Assembly (NCBI RefSeq): GCF_910592395.1
Contig: NC_088315.1
Span: 19,200,219-19,264,218, forward strand
Source: Lineus longissimus
Lineage: Eukaryota > Nemertea > Pilidiophora > Heteronemertea > Lineidae
Direction of reading: 5' to 3'
Length of the DNA: 64,000 bases
Each line of letters begins with the position of its first letter. The first letter of the stretch is position 1. The notes below the pieces were generated by a model that did no database searches, was not told the origin of the DNA, and was given only the letters and a program-made list of their open reading frames with translations. Made by a program: the position numbers and the translations under genes. Positions 9,693 through 21,873 of this stretch are shown in pieces.

Positions 9693-12600
9693 TCACTGCA
9701 GTTCCTCGTCTGACCAATAATAATCCTGGTCCTCGTCGTCATCCTGGTCGTCTGCATCCGTCACGTGGAATATCACCGATTTCTGATTCTCCGACATCAA
9801 GGGTCCGGTCGTCACTGGTGGACCCTGAAAGGGTAGAGGTCAAGGTCCGTTCATTAGCAAATCCCCGGGTCCGTATGCAACACCCGGTATATAACGGGTC
9901 CGTATGCAACACCCGGTATATAACGGGTCCGTATGCAACACCCAGTATATAACGGGTCCGTATGCAACACCCGGTATATAACGGGTCCGTATGCAACACC
10001 CGGTATATAACGGGTCCGTATGCAACACCCGGTATATAACGGGTCCGTATGCAACACCCGGTATATAACGGGTCCGTATGCAACACCCGGTATATAACGG
10101 GTCCGTATGCAACACCCGGTATATAACGGGTCCGTATGCAACACCCGGTATATAACGGGTCCGTATGCAACACCCGGTATATAACGGGTCCGTATGCAAC
10201 ACCCGGTATATAACGGGTCCGTATGCAACACCCGGTATATAACGGGTCCGTATGCAACACCCGGTATATAACGGGTCCGTACACTGTGTACTGTTCAATG
10301 GTCATACAATATAATGCCTGGTGAACTCAAATGTACTCCAAACTCTCATTTCACAACAAGGGAAGTGTCCCCCAACTCCTGACTGACTAATCAATTCGAC
10401 TGAGCAGTACTTACTGGTGTGGCAGCTAAAGATTCCCTCCTCGCGTGTAACAGTTTCCGGGCTGGTCGTTTCCCCTTCAACATGCGATGGATAAACAAGT
10501 CATTTTCTCTCCTGAAACATAGACAACAATTTGCAAGTTTTTGAATAAACGAAGAAGGCCTTTATGGCCGACTTACGCGTTGCAAGAAAAAGTGTTCATC
10601 TGTTCAAGTTGAAAGTTGTCAATTTACCGCTGCTTGTTGTGCGACCTCAAGACCGTCGGACTGAACAAGTTCGCATGAGGCGTCTTCTTCTGGGAGAAAG
10701 GCATGGCCTGTAGCTTATTGTTGTCCACCAGACCCGGTGTCTGAAGCGAAAATGGCGTGTCGGGACAACCGAAACCATTCTGGTCAATATCGTTGATGTC
10801 GGCTATCTGTGAGAATGAAAAGAAAAGAAAAGTTGTAAGTTCAGGTTATTTTAGGTTAACTTTGAGGTCAGTCCATGTCATAAGGTCCGACTGATCACTG
10901 GTACAGTGTTTTTCCTAGCTTTTGTTTTGGACCTAACAGTGTTTTATGCACACAGGCCAATTTTTAAAAAAAAATCCCTACTGCTGTATTGACTCAAGAG
11001 TTTTGGAATCATCTAGGTGCAACGTATGGTTTTATGACTCAGGGAGGTCAAAATAATGATTTCAGATCTATTTTTAATGTGTCGGGCCCCAGGTGGCGCA
11101 GTTTCAAACCAGTCGGCCTGACGCATTTCAAACCATTGCCATTCACAATAAATCATCATTTGAAAATTCATCGGCACCTTACCTTCAAAACTTTCTGTTT
11201 CTTAAACGGTGTAGAGTCGAAGAAGTCCGAATCGTAATCTTCGTTAAACTTCTCCATAATGTTTCTCATTTGTTTCTTCCGCTTCAGCGTTCCATTCCTG
11301 CCGCTGAGCTGGAGCGGTTCCTCCTTCTTCGCTGAGTTAACTGAAATTCAAGAAGATGAACATATTCTTCTTCTTCTTCTTCAGCATTCGCTCTGCACTT
11401 GGAGGTGATTTTCTCCAGGGAGTATTCCTCCTCCAAGGCGGGATGAGTGTTTTTGCATGCCACTACAGTTAGGTGCCAATTGGGTTTATTGACTCCGTCC
11501 TTGGCCAGGCCAACTGATCAACTCCACGGACTCCAAAGGGTCAAGGCACTGTACGTAAAAAAGACGTTTCCCGATGACAGAGGTCAAACTGAACGGAAAT
11601 ACCATCTTTGGACCAAGCAAATTCTCCCTAATAGAGAGGGTGTCCTCCCAGCAGGGGTGTCTGTTTGAAGGAGAGGATATTTACCATGCGGTTTCTTTTT
11701 AGCTGACGACTCTGGTGCATTCTTGTAATGGAATGCCTGACACTCCTCTTCACTCTTGCTCCCGACTAAAGTGGACACTTTCAGCCAAAATGACGGACTG
11801 GTCTGAGGAATCTGCCGTACCGCCCTGGAAAGTCAAACGATCCATAATGAACCTCTCTATTAAGGACACCCTCAGGACTGACAAGTGCTGTCCATAATAG
11901 AGAGGTGTCCTGAGTAAAGAGGTTAAAATGAATGGAAACGATCAATGCGAGACCATAACTGGTGGCCTCACTAGAGAAGGTGTTCTTATAAGCGGGGGTG
12001 TTCTTATCAGCATGAGGTTCCACTTTATAATGAGCATCAGATTATCAAATCAAGCAGGCGTGTGTTTTTGGATCTTGGAGACTGACAGACATTTGGAATA
12101 TCCACATTAACTCTTTTAAAAAGTCTATGACTTACATTTTGAACTTTTCTATTTCATTCAAACTCCAGACTGTCTGCTGCACTTCTCCAACACTCGACCT
12201 CCTAGGAACCAGGTCACACGACTGCCGCTTCTCCCCGACACTGGACCTACTTTTTTCTCCAACACTCGACCGCCTTCCTACGCCAACACTTGCCCTCTTC
12301 TCCCCGTCATTCGACCTCAAATTGACATTCAACGTCGACGACCGCGGCCTGTTTTTACGATTCCGTGAAACTTTCTGTGATTTGTTGGCCTTATCATTTA
12401 AACTTTCCGACACAGTTCCATCCGTTTCACACGATTCCTTCACCAGCCTGCGACGCAGGCTTCTCCCGGGACAACGGGACTGAGTTTTCACATTTTCATT
12501 CGGAACAACATTCAAATCAGACAAAGAATCCTGCAAAACATCCAAATTCGTCTGTTTTAAATTTGAAACTTTCTCCGTCCATCTTTTTTTTGCTTCGACC

Positions 12601-15600
12601 AACGGTGTGATGACCACCTCACATGATCTTGTCCTGTTGTTCACAATTTTCGAATTCCTTTTTGCAATCCCTCCTCTCTTTGGTGCATTGATATCAAAAG
12701 AAACCGATGTGGCTTTCTTCGACCGCGGCTTGTAACAATTACTTTTCTGGGCTTTCGATGCCTCCACATTTTTTCGGTTCATCTTTTTGTTCAAGGTCTT
12801 ATTCTTATTCCGTCCCACACCTTTCTCCTCCAAGATAGCAGCGAACGTCGAATCTTTTCTCTGATATGATGCCCCCGACTTTCTCTTGGCATAGGAGTCA
12901 GGAGACTGGATCGGGGCCACAAAATCAGGCGAATCAGTCTCTTGCAGCTTGCTTTTCCTCGATTTGGTATTATTCTTTTTCATCTTTTCACATGACTGAA
13001 ATCAAATGAGATATTTCTTTAAATTGATTGATTGAATTTTGACTAGGATTTCTGGACAGAACATAGTTAGTTCTTCGTCTTTTTTTTGTGTTTGATATTT
13101 TTCAGAACTCAAGACAGTCAGTTAGTTTTTGGTAAAAAAGTCGGCTGTCCTAGAGGGTTCTGCCACAGAGCCCCAGAGCTTTGCTGCAGAGCCCCAGAGC
13201 TATGCCACAGAGCCTCAGAGCTATGCCACAGAGCCCCAGAGCTTTGTTGCAGAGCCACAGAGCTATGCCACAGAGCCCCAGAGCTTTGCCACAGAGCCCC
13301 AGAGCTGTGCCACAGAGCCCCAGAGCTTTGTTGCAGAGCCACAGAGCTATGCCACAGAGCCCCAGAGCTTTGTTGCAGAGCCACAGAGCTATGCCACAGA
13401 GCCCCAGAGCTTTGCCACAGAGCCCCAGAGCTGTGCCACAGAGCCCCAGAGCTTTGCTGCAAAGCCACAGAGCTATGCCACAGAGCCCCAGAGCTTTGCG
13501 GCAGAGCCACAGAGCTATGCCACCGAGCCCCAGAGCTTTGTGGACAGGGTGGTGTCCTCTGGCCAGTATTCCTCTCTACTCTTCATTCAGAGACAGGTCT
13601 GGAGCACATGAGCTGGAGTCTGGATTGTCCTAGTGAGTTCTGCCACAGCGCTCCACGGCTTTGCCACAGAGCCCCAGAGCTTTGTAGACAGGGTGGTGTC
13701 CTCTGGCCAGTATTCCTCTCTACACTTCATCAGAGAGCAGGTCTGAAGCACATGAGCTGGAGTCTGGATTGTCCTAGTGAGTTCTGCCACAGAGCTCCAC
13801 GGCTTTGCCACAGAGCCCCAGAGCTTTGTAGACAGGGTGGTGTCCTTTGGCCAGTATTCCTCTCTACGCTTCATCAGAGAGCAGGTCTGAAGCACATGAG
13901 CTGGAGTCTGGATTGTTCAACTTACACCAACGAAACTGTCGACGCCGTTACGAATCTCCACTGCCGCCGTTTCTTTATTGATGCGGACGCGGACGCACTT
14001 CCACCACTCGATCGATTTGGAAGGGATGATCGTTCGTCCACTGCTCGTACGTTTACACATGCTCACGTCGATCATTCTCGTCACAGGGGTTTCTGGAGAA
14101 AAGAGATATTAGCTTTCTTCATGCTTAATCAAAATACATAAGCCCTTCTTGTAATTTGACCTCTTTAAAGGGGTTACAGGCAGGAGCTTGAGGTCAAAGT
14201 TGTCTACAGGTGACAACATGCAGTTTGGGGACAGGGTTATGTATGATGTACAGCTAAAATGCAGGTACCCTTGGCCTTTATGTACTTTTTATCCTGGACC
14301 AAAATAACTTACCAAACAGACTTGTCGTATTTTGTGGTTTTGTTTTTGCCCTGAAATGGTAAATTTGGCAAATAAGAATCAAGATGCTGAACAACTCAAC
14401 CGAATGATGTGCAAAACAATTTATGTCCATGATTGATAAAACTGATTAATCCTCGGGTTAACGACTTAACTAAGGAAGACGGTATTCCTATAAATATTAG
14501 TACAGGGTGTGCCCAAATGCATGTATTTGAAAGCCCTGTTAAAGGGGGACTATAGGCAGGAGCAGGGGGTTAAATTGGCCATCTTTTGGTGACTTATATG
14601 CACAGTGAGGGCACAAGGTCATTTTGACTCGCCACTAAATATATCCCTCGTACAAGCGTGATTAGTTTTGACGTACTGAGAGATGGAAGATACCCCTATT
14701 GGCGATATTGCTCACCTGGCTTCTGCCTGTAAAGTGTAACGATATGCATAACTCACAGATGGCAAAGCCAGGACTGAATAAGTAAGACAGAGAATTGACT
14801 CACCTGGGAGGTTTCGTGAAATGTCCTGCTACAAGATCCCGCCAGTTGTGAGGGAAGCCGTTCTTAAACGCCGTGGCAAACTTCTTGGTAAATCCCTGGG
14901 CCACGGCGTCTGCTATCGAGATATTCCCCACCAGTTTGTAAACACTGCCGCTGGCGGTTTGAACAGATCTGGAGTCGATGCAATGAACAATGCAGGTACT
15001 GTGCCACAAACCGCCCTCCACAACATCGCTGAATATCAAAAGCACAAGATTAGTCAGTGTTCTCGCAAATGACCAAAGTTCAGAAACGGAAATCATGAAA
15101 GATGATACTGTTAACTATGTGAAGGAAGGACTTATTGAGTGTCCCACTGGATCAAATGTGCCAGAAGGACGGGCTTTAGGCGGTCTCCCACCCCATATTA
15201 TGGTAACAGTTGTGTCAGTTCACTATAGCATGCACTTTACATATTCCTCAAATAAACTAAATTTTTACGATTTCTATTTTGGTGGATTTTAAAATTTCCT
15301 TCTGAGGTGTTTGCTAAGCTAAAATTGTGGTGCTGTTAACCCTCTTGCTACCAAACTCGCTGATCGGTGTCAGATTGCATTTTCACCAAATATCCTTTCA
15401 AAACTCACTATTCAGCGAGTAAAACTTGAATAGGATGTTTTTGCAATTATAAGGGACACGAAAATAGATAATATATAGTCATAATATCTTACGCCCGCTC
15501 TCCCTCGACTATGATTCCCTTGACGTTGTTCACCGGCTGGAGGAACCAATCCTTGAGACGCATCTCCTTATTCATATTCATCTGCAAGAAAATGAATCAA

Positions 15601-17890
15601 ATTTAGATTTTCACCTTTTGCTGTCGAGCAAGGCCACGTACCAACTCACCAAGTCGTTTTGGCCGAAAGACCAGACTCAACCTCTGGCCGAAGTCGGAGT
15701 CATTAGGTCAATAAACCCAATCGGTACCTAACCGTAGTGGCACGCAAGAACACTCATCCCGCCATGGAGGAGGAATAGACCCTGGAGAAGATCACCTCCA
15801 AGTGCAGAGCGTGCGCTGAGGAAGAAATCTGTGAAAAATTTTGAAAATACAGTGGAACCTCTCTTATCGGACATCTCTCTATTAAGGACAACCTCTCAAT
15901 TAAGGACACTAGGTTTAGTCCAAAATTGGTGGTTTCCAATCAATTTGACCTCTCCAATCAGGACACCTCTCTATTAAGGACAAACACTTGTCAGTCCCGA
16001 AGGTGTCTATAATAGAGTGGTTCTACTGTACACATACCTTCTGAACTTTCGGCGTCTCAGTTTGCGGATCAGGGGAGAACTTCTCACTATTTTTGGACGT
16101 CGCCTTCACTGGCGAACCGGCATGGACTTCCTTCTTCTGATCAGACGTTCTCTGGGACTTTTCAGCCTTGTTCAAACCTCTCCTGGTTGTCTTTCTCTTG
16201 GGCATATCTGCATGTAAATAGCATCATGAACAGCAAGTAAACCACAAACCATTCTGCTTCCTTAACTTTTATATTTTTATTCCTTCTTTACTTTGCAATT
16301 CGAAAAAAACCTCTTATCGAAAAAAACCTCTTATATTTTTTTCGCCATATTTTACTTTTTTTGTTTTTTGTGTAGGGGAGGCCACCATATCCGAGCCCCC
16401 TGATCGGCCTCAAAAAGTATTTTCCTACCTTCTGCTTCACTCTCCTTCTCATCGTTTGTACCCGTCCCTGTGCTGGCAGAATCTCGTTCTTTACTCCTCA
16501 AAGTAACCAGTGCAGCATCGTCTTTTTGCTTCCCAATCCCGCTTTCGACAACCTCATTTTCAACCTCGGCTGCCAGCACTTCAGTCACATGACTCTTCGC
16601 CTTAAATTTCGTCTGAGTATTCTTTTTCACTATCTGTTCGCTTTGCTTCAACGTTCTTTCCTTATTATTAGTATTACCAAAACTGTTCCTCTTTCGGAGT
16701 CTACGAGAAACCATCGTATATGTATCTGGCGGTCGGATCACTTCCGACTCCTGGTCACTATCGATAATAATTGTGTCGGTATCAACCGTACCGTCTTGAC
16801 TACTCAATTCTACGCTCGGAATCGTATTTACTGGTGAAGGAACACTCACGCTTTGTGCCTGAGCCGTGAACTCAATACAACCCTCGCTCGACAATGATGA
16901 CTCGTCTTTTTCAACAGCTGACGATTCGACAACAGTTTTCAACTCTGTTTTCGAGCTGCAACCCGATTCTGTCTGCAGGCTCCTGAACAAATCAAGTTTA
17001 GAAACCCGTCTATCAGAAATATTCGTAATCGCAGAGATATCAGTAAACTTGGAAGAATCTTGATCTTCAATGCTTTGTGGTGGAGGATTCTCCCGATTAA
17101 AATCAATGGATGTTTTTACTGGCGAACTGCATAGTCCATGAGACCCACAATCAACCGAATGTAACTTTTTTGATGCAAGAAAATCGGGAGTGAGATTTTT
17201 TCTCGGCGACGGAACCGTAGGATGAGTGGGAGAAGCAGGACTGTTGAAAGTTTCAAGAGTTTTGAGAGTATTTGTCTCTTTCTGAGAGAAAAAGTAACTA
17301 CAATCAGAACGTCCAGGGGAATACGGATATCGCACACTTTCTTGCTCCTCTTCCTCCGAAACAATTTCAATACTTCGACGACTCCAGCTACTGACGGGGG
17401 CCTTGACGACTGATGCTGGCTCATTCAGCCCATGTTTTTTCGGCCGGGCTAAGCGTGGACACTTTACTCCAGGGACTTGGAAGAGACCTTGAACTTGCGG
17501 ACTCACGAAGTGTGAAGTGCGGTTTGAACGGATATTTTCTCCAGGTATAATCTGAAAGAACAACGTTAACGGTTGATCATAGGCATTACCACTTTGGCAA
17601 GAACTTGAAATCCTAAAGCAATAAGAACATCTTTAAAATGAAGTGAATGCCGGCATCATAACAAACAGAAGGTCATGGGTTCAACTTTCGGAAGGGTCCA
17701 TGCCTATCCATCTCCGTGTCCTGGAGTGAAAGACACCTAAGCTTACATGTGGTAGTGTTTTTCATGGGTCTATCATTTTTTGGGATCACCCTGTACGCAT
17801 AAATTATTTTATACATACCCGAGAAAATGGACTCGCCCTGTACAACTCTTCTATACCATTATCAGCAAAACTGAGTTGACTAAGGTCCAT
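9693..17890 (-). CDS. MIS18BP1: MIS18BP1/KNL2 homologue: SANTA + CENP-C-like motif + SANT protein (13 coding exons, 1149 aa)
   Basis: Coding exons (minus strand): 17890-17819, 17551-16429, 16207-16038, 15581-15493, 15028-14804, 14350-14313, 14092-13926, 12995-12136, 11824-11685, 11340-11183, 10806-10628, 10511-10415, 9824-9693. All junctions are in phase and total 3450 nt. The ATG is the first codon after an acceptor, so a 5' noncoding exon lies upstream. A SANTA domain spans about residues 460-550 (RLKDWFLQPVNN ... NGFPHNW). A CENP-C-like motif follows at about 588-603 (SSGRTIIPSKSIEWW). A SANT/Myb domain spans about 904-950 (VWSLNEIEKFK ... KSEEECQAFHY), interrupted by one intron. The C-terminus is acidic (DDEDQDYYWSDEELQ). 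In known homologues this protein recruits the Mis18 complex and CENP-A chaperones to centromeres after mitosis. The exon at 17551-16429 is low-complexity, Ser/Glu-rich and probably disordered. Confidence 0.93.
9866..10281. repeat. 29-bp minisatellite in the last MIS18BP1 intron
   Basis: About 14 near-identical copies of GGGTCCGTATGCAACACCCG + GTATATAAC. One copy has CCCAG for CCCGG. It starts about 42 bp from the acceptor of the last exon (9825). There are no spacers between units, so it is not CRISPR. Confidence 0.97.
11840..12005. mobile_element. Degenerate pogo-like MITE copies in a MIS18BP1 intron
   Basis: Contains GAACCTCTCTATTAAGGACA, CAGGACTGACAAGTGCTGTC and AATAGAGAGGTGTCCT in the family order. 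A further fragment lies at 11625-11665. Terminal ends are eroded. Confidence 0.65.
13140..13912. repeat. Composite satellite: 21-bp array plus 145-bp array in a MIS18BP1 intron
   Basis: From about 13160 to 13545 a 21-bp unit (GCCACAGAGCCCCAGAGCTTT) repeats about 18 times. Then about 2.6 copies of a 145-bp unit follow, carrying GGCCAGTATTCCTCTCTAC and CACATGAGCTGGAGTCTGGA. The same sequences occur at 39.80-40.08 kb and 46.85-47.06 kb, so this is a dispersed element that has expanded internally. Confidence 0.93.
14538..14740. mobile_element. MITE-like element, GGACTATAGGCAGGAGC family
   Basis: Begins AAAGGGGGACTATAGGCAGG and ends with the inverted CTTCTGCCTGTAAAG. Related starts occur at 14167, 27905, 28108 and 37916. 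Noncoding. Confidence 0.65.
15850..16028. mobile_element. Pogo-like MITE in MIS18BP1, full length
   Basis: CAGTGGAACCTCTC at one end and the inverted GAGTGGTTCTACTG at the other, flanked by TA on both sides as expected for pogo/Tc1-mariner insertions. The right end lies 9 bp from the splice donor of the exon ending at 16038. Confidence 0.85.
17640..17775 (+). mobile_element. SINE fragment in a MIS18BP1 intron
   Basis: GAAGGTCATGGGTTCAACT resembles a tRNA B box, followed by CGTGTCCTGGAGTGAAAGACA, a body seen in tRNA-derived SINEs. Left end unclear. Confidence 0.45.
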
Positions 17891-18660
17891 CTAAAAAAAC
17901 AGCAAGTGATTCACGCAACATATTAATGAGTAGATTGTCATTGTGCGGATTACATCATCATGGCGACATTTCAAGTGAAATATTTGGTGATAACACACAC
18001 AATGCCTTCTTGATGACATGGCAATAATATGTTGTCAGACACTTCCGGTAAATTAGGCCTAGGCGGCGTAGGCCTACATGTATATACGCCAATACAGCTG
18101 TAGACACTACACTACAGTCTTCTCCAAGATTAGATGATACGTTAGACGATTCATCATCATCGTCATCTTTGATTGGTCTAAAAATAGGCCTGAACAATAG
18201 TTGAAAAAGTTAAGTTGGCCCAGAATGCAACTTTTTTTACTTCTTTGACTTTGTCGTATGGGCGGCGTCAAACGGAAAGACCTGGTGACGTGTACGTAGA
18301 AATCTTACACACAGTCACGAAATGCACAGTCACTGGGACATAGGCCGACTGGATAATACCATTACCAGTAGAGTATAGCATCATCTCATGCATGCATTGC
18401 ATGGTATTGGTAGTGCACAGTGTGCACCACTGAAAAGTGTCTACAATCGCAGCATTTGCAACACTACGGGTACAATATAACAAAAAAAGTTGTGCTCATA
18501 CTTCAAACTACATCGTATGCATCATTTTACAATGATATTGGGGGTATTCGATTGATTTTGAGAGGTTTTTTTGTTTGTAATGTAATTTATAACATTTCGT
18601 ATTTTCCGGCATTTTCAAAGCGGTGTCCCGCGTTTTGGTGAAAACCGGAAAAAGTAAATG
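17891..18660. other. Upstream region of MIS18BP1
   Basis: Must hold its 5' noncoding exon, because the ATG sits directly on an acceptor (17891-17892). No repeat recognised; a promoter is probable but no element can be named. Confidence 0.5.
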
Positions 18661-18667
18661 AGGGAGG

Positions 18668-19515
18668 TTTACTAAAATTCAAATTCAAATTCAAATTAGT
18701 TTATTAATCAAGAGGCCCGGAGGGCAAAGGTACACATGGTACAATAGAAATACAATGATTTTGATTGAAAGTACATAAGACATACAAAGGATACATGACA
18801 AAAGTAACAATATAAAGTCTACTACCGGGGTCAAACCTGGAGTAGATACTAGTAGGTGGGAGAGAGGAGGTCCTTATTTTATGCGATCAGAAAAGCATTT
18901 CTGTAAAAATGATGATAGCTTCTGACAAATTCCAGGGTCCTCATTTGAAAGAAGCCAGATAAACTTATTTCCTGGTGAGAGACCTGAAAAGTTGATGTTG
19001 TTCTCATTGATAACTGAGAAAAAATCGTTCCTTGAAGCATCATATTTTGGGCAGGCAGTTAGAAAGTGAACCTCGTCTTCTATTGAAGTCCCATCACAAG
19101 AACACACCCTCTCTTCAACTTTAAGTTTTTTGTATCTACCTCTTTCAATGGCTAGATCGTGACAGCTAATGCGGAAACAACAAAGGGATCTTCTTAAAGA
19201 AAAACTTGAAATTGAAGTCAGATATTTCTCACAGCAGAGTTGCGTTTTGAAGGACCTATAAGTGCGTAATTTGTTTTTAGCATTTGGATTCCGAGAATCA
19301 TCCCAAATTTCTAGCTTCCACTTTCTGTAAAATTCTTCACCTAATTTATGAACAAGACTGGAGGTTGAAACACTTTCAGCATTGTTTGCATCCAGATTCA
19401 GACAACCACAAATAAATTTTATACAAGAAAACCAAGACTGTTTTCCTTTGTTGTCTAGATCCTTACTAACTTGTAAGGCACTGGTTAAAATAGACTTCGA
19501 ACTAATTTGCATAAT
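18668..19515 (-). mobile_element. 5'-truncated LINE (non-LTR retrotransposon), 3' part
   Basis: The minus-strand frame 19512-18874 gives 212 aa with the Cys/His cluster typical of LINE ORF2 C-termini (CSCDG ... EDEVHFLTACPKY). A short 3' UTR follows and ends in (TTTGAA)n at about 18668-18700. The reverse transcriptase is missing, so this is a dead-on-arrival copy. The frame is intact, suggesting a fairly recent insertion. Confidence 0.85.
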
Positions 19516-19630
19516 ATATGTTTAGGAACCGAGGAGCGCCACTATCGGTGCTGAGACAAACCAGGCTGCTGGGCATGAACATTTTTAAAGTCTTTTCGCG
19601 GGAATAATTTGTACAGCGTACAAACGAATA

Positions 19631-19995
19631 GCATTCCGCGATAATGAGGTCACTGCAGCTGCTGCTGCCCTCTATTTCCCCATCGCTGAATTACAGGCAA
19701 TGTGGACAAACATGCGGTTTCGTAATGGATTCAGGCTTTCTAACTAGGGCAGTTAGATTCAATCTGGCACATGTCCGAGTGTTGGAAATATTACATAATT
19801 GTTCTGAATATTTCTCTCTCTGACTCTATGGTATCATTCATGCTAAAAATAATGCAGGGTCAAAGATAATTGACTTTGAAATAAGCTCAAATGCGTAGAA
19901 ATAAGTGTCGCTGTCCAACTGTCACGTGACTAAAACGTCATCAATATCTTATTCAAATGACCTTGTGAGCTATAAATAGTAACGTCGCGGAATGC
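19631..19995. mobile_element. 365-bp MITE with GCATTCCGCG termini (copy 1)
   Basis: Terminal inverted repeats GCATTCCGCG / CGCGGAATGC flanked by TA. The interior matches copy 2 (31464-31834) in the opposite orientation, including TCACGTGACAGTTGGAC and GCAGCTGC. Confidence 0.9.
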
Positions 19996-19999
19996 TATT

Positions 20000-21873
20000 A
20001 GACTAGAGAGTGAAGTTAACTGCCTATCTTGGCTGGCTGCTGCCTTTAGTCTCCCTTGATGGGTCAGCTGGCTTGATTTTTTCAATAAACCAGTCCGGAT
20101 TGATTCCAAAATGTTTTAATCCAGCGTGGTCAAATAAGATTTTGGCAACAAGTGTCCCTTTAAATAATAAGCGTCTTGGTCCTTTAAGGTAAAGTTAAAG
20201 GGCCCAGTAGGTTATCATTTAAAGGGTGACTCCAATAATCACAGAAAACTGTGCCCATCTCAAATTTTTTGATTAAATTGTGTGATCATTGTCTAAGATC
20301 TTGTTCTCTCCTCCGGCCACCATTCTACACCATCAGAGTTAATCGGTCCGTTACCTCCCCTCTTGGTGTAACGGAGTCCGGAACGGCTGAGTGGATCCAA
20401 GGCTTGAGGGTCAAGATGCCAGCCACCGGCTTCAGCTACATTGTAGCCATCCTGAACAACCAATGAACACTAAAATAGGACATATGTATAGCATTTATTA
20501 GGGACCGGTAAAACAGGTTACTTCTGCTGCACACCAGCCTCCCAACATAGGCCTATACCGCATCTTGCTATTGTGTGGTTTTACCAACCAGCATCCTCGG
20601 GTGTACCAGGGTCACTTGTATGCTTCTCGCCTCGCACGCATAATATTGGTAGGTGAGAGCATCTATGGCCCTGAAGCTCAGGATGATTAACCAGTGACTT
20701 GGGTAAAATATCTTCTTCTGCCTCCTGCAGGTTTGCGTATAGCTTGGACATCATGACACACGAGATCACAAAGTCGCGCCGATCCTTCGTCACGAGCTCT
20801 CCAACACTGCCTGTTATAAGGTCAGTGGGAATTGGACTTATCGGCGGGGGGGGGGGCTAAGCTTGAGGGGGGGGGGGGGCTAAGCTTGAATGACATCACC
20901 TGTAGTATCCCCTTGTTTATGGATAAAACATGAACAATGTACACTCCGAACGAGATAAACGGCGGTGACAGTCAATTATATATGCATCGTAGGGCTTACA
21001 AAAAGGAACAGCTAGTGACTGCATGAAGTATAGTGCTCCTATGATTCAGTCACGCCAGAGCAATGATCAGTATCAGTACAGTATGTGCCTTTTCACACGG
21101 AGATACAGAATTACTCGAGTTTCGCCTATCTAAGAACACCGAAAATCTTTATACACATGATACATGTAGTTTTAAAAATGGCGTTGGAGACTACCTCTTT
21201 CGCTCATGCACAATCAACAATCTACATCATTCCTAAAATGTACAAGCGTTTATGCATGGCGCGATATTATAAGTGAACAAACAATTTTTTCAAGAAAAAA
21301 GGGCCCAAAGATATACACACGAACGGATCCAACGGAACTTCTGAAGGCATTTTTCATCCTGTTATCAATGTCACTAACTCCCTCTAGCATAAGTAAACAC
21401 ACATTAGCAAACACGCATGTATGTCTTTGTGTTTTTTTGAAGCATTTGGAATGTCAGAACCTCGAAGGCTTGTCGCATATGTGCTTAAAAACGTTCACGT
21501 ACATATTCGTCTAAAATAAAAGAGCATGTACTGGCATGTCCCAGTTACGAAGGGCTATGACCATCACATATCTTTCTTTGGCTATCGGAGGGTGCCTTTA
21601 AAAGATGATTACAGTCCATATCACATCGTCAAATTTCTATCTACAATTCGTTCTTAGTCCAGGACACCTGGGTTACGATGCTGCGAAGTCAGCACTGGGG
21701 ATCGACTGACTTCCATCAGTGAAGACACATCTGAATTATCTATAAAAAACGACTTCCAGCAGACAGTGACATCTCCTAGCAGGATTATTGAAAAATCATT
21801 CAACTACAATAAATAATGCGCTAGAACAGGCTATCAGGCCTGCCTGAAATTCGCAACCGAAGCATGTCCAAAA
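20000..21873. other. Gene-free spacer, probable 3' flank of the 890-aa gene
   Basis: No coding signal. A duplicated G-run followed by CTAAGCTTGA occurs at 20845-20890. Confidence 0.55.

Noticed and set aside
9866..10281. Regular 29-bp repeats resembling a CRISPR array
   Set aside because: Units are contiguous with no unique spacers, and they lie in an intron of a eukaryotic gene.
9739..10305. 188-aa repetitive ORF on the minus strand
   Set aside because: Same effect over the 29-bp array; only its last part (9824-9693 in the true frame) overlaps a real exon.
12132..12983. Independent 283-aa basic protein
   Set aside because: It is one internal exon of MIS18BP1; phase matches both neighbours and its end starts the SANT domain.
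13129..14141. Plus-strand ORFs of 150-351 aa over the satellite (EPQSF, PRALPQS, RAPELC repeats)
   Set aside because: They are alternative readings of the 21-bp and 145-bp arrays inside a MIS18BP1 intron.
16352..16428. Extension of the long MIS18BP1 exon to the ORF end
   Set aside because: A GTAGG donor at 16428 restores phase with the next exon; sequence beyond is low-complexity intron.
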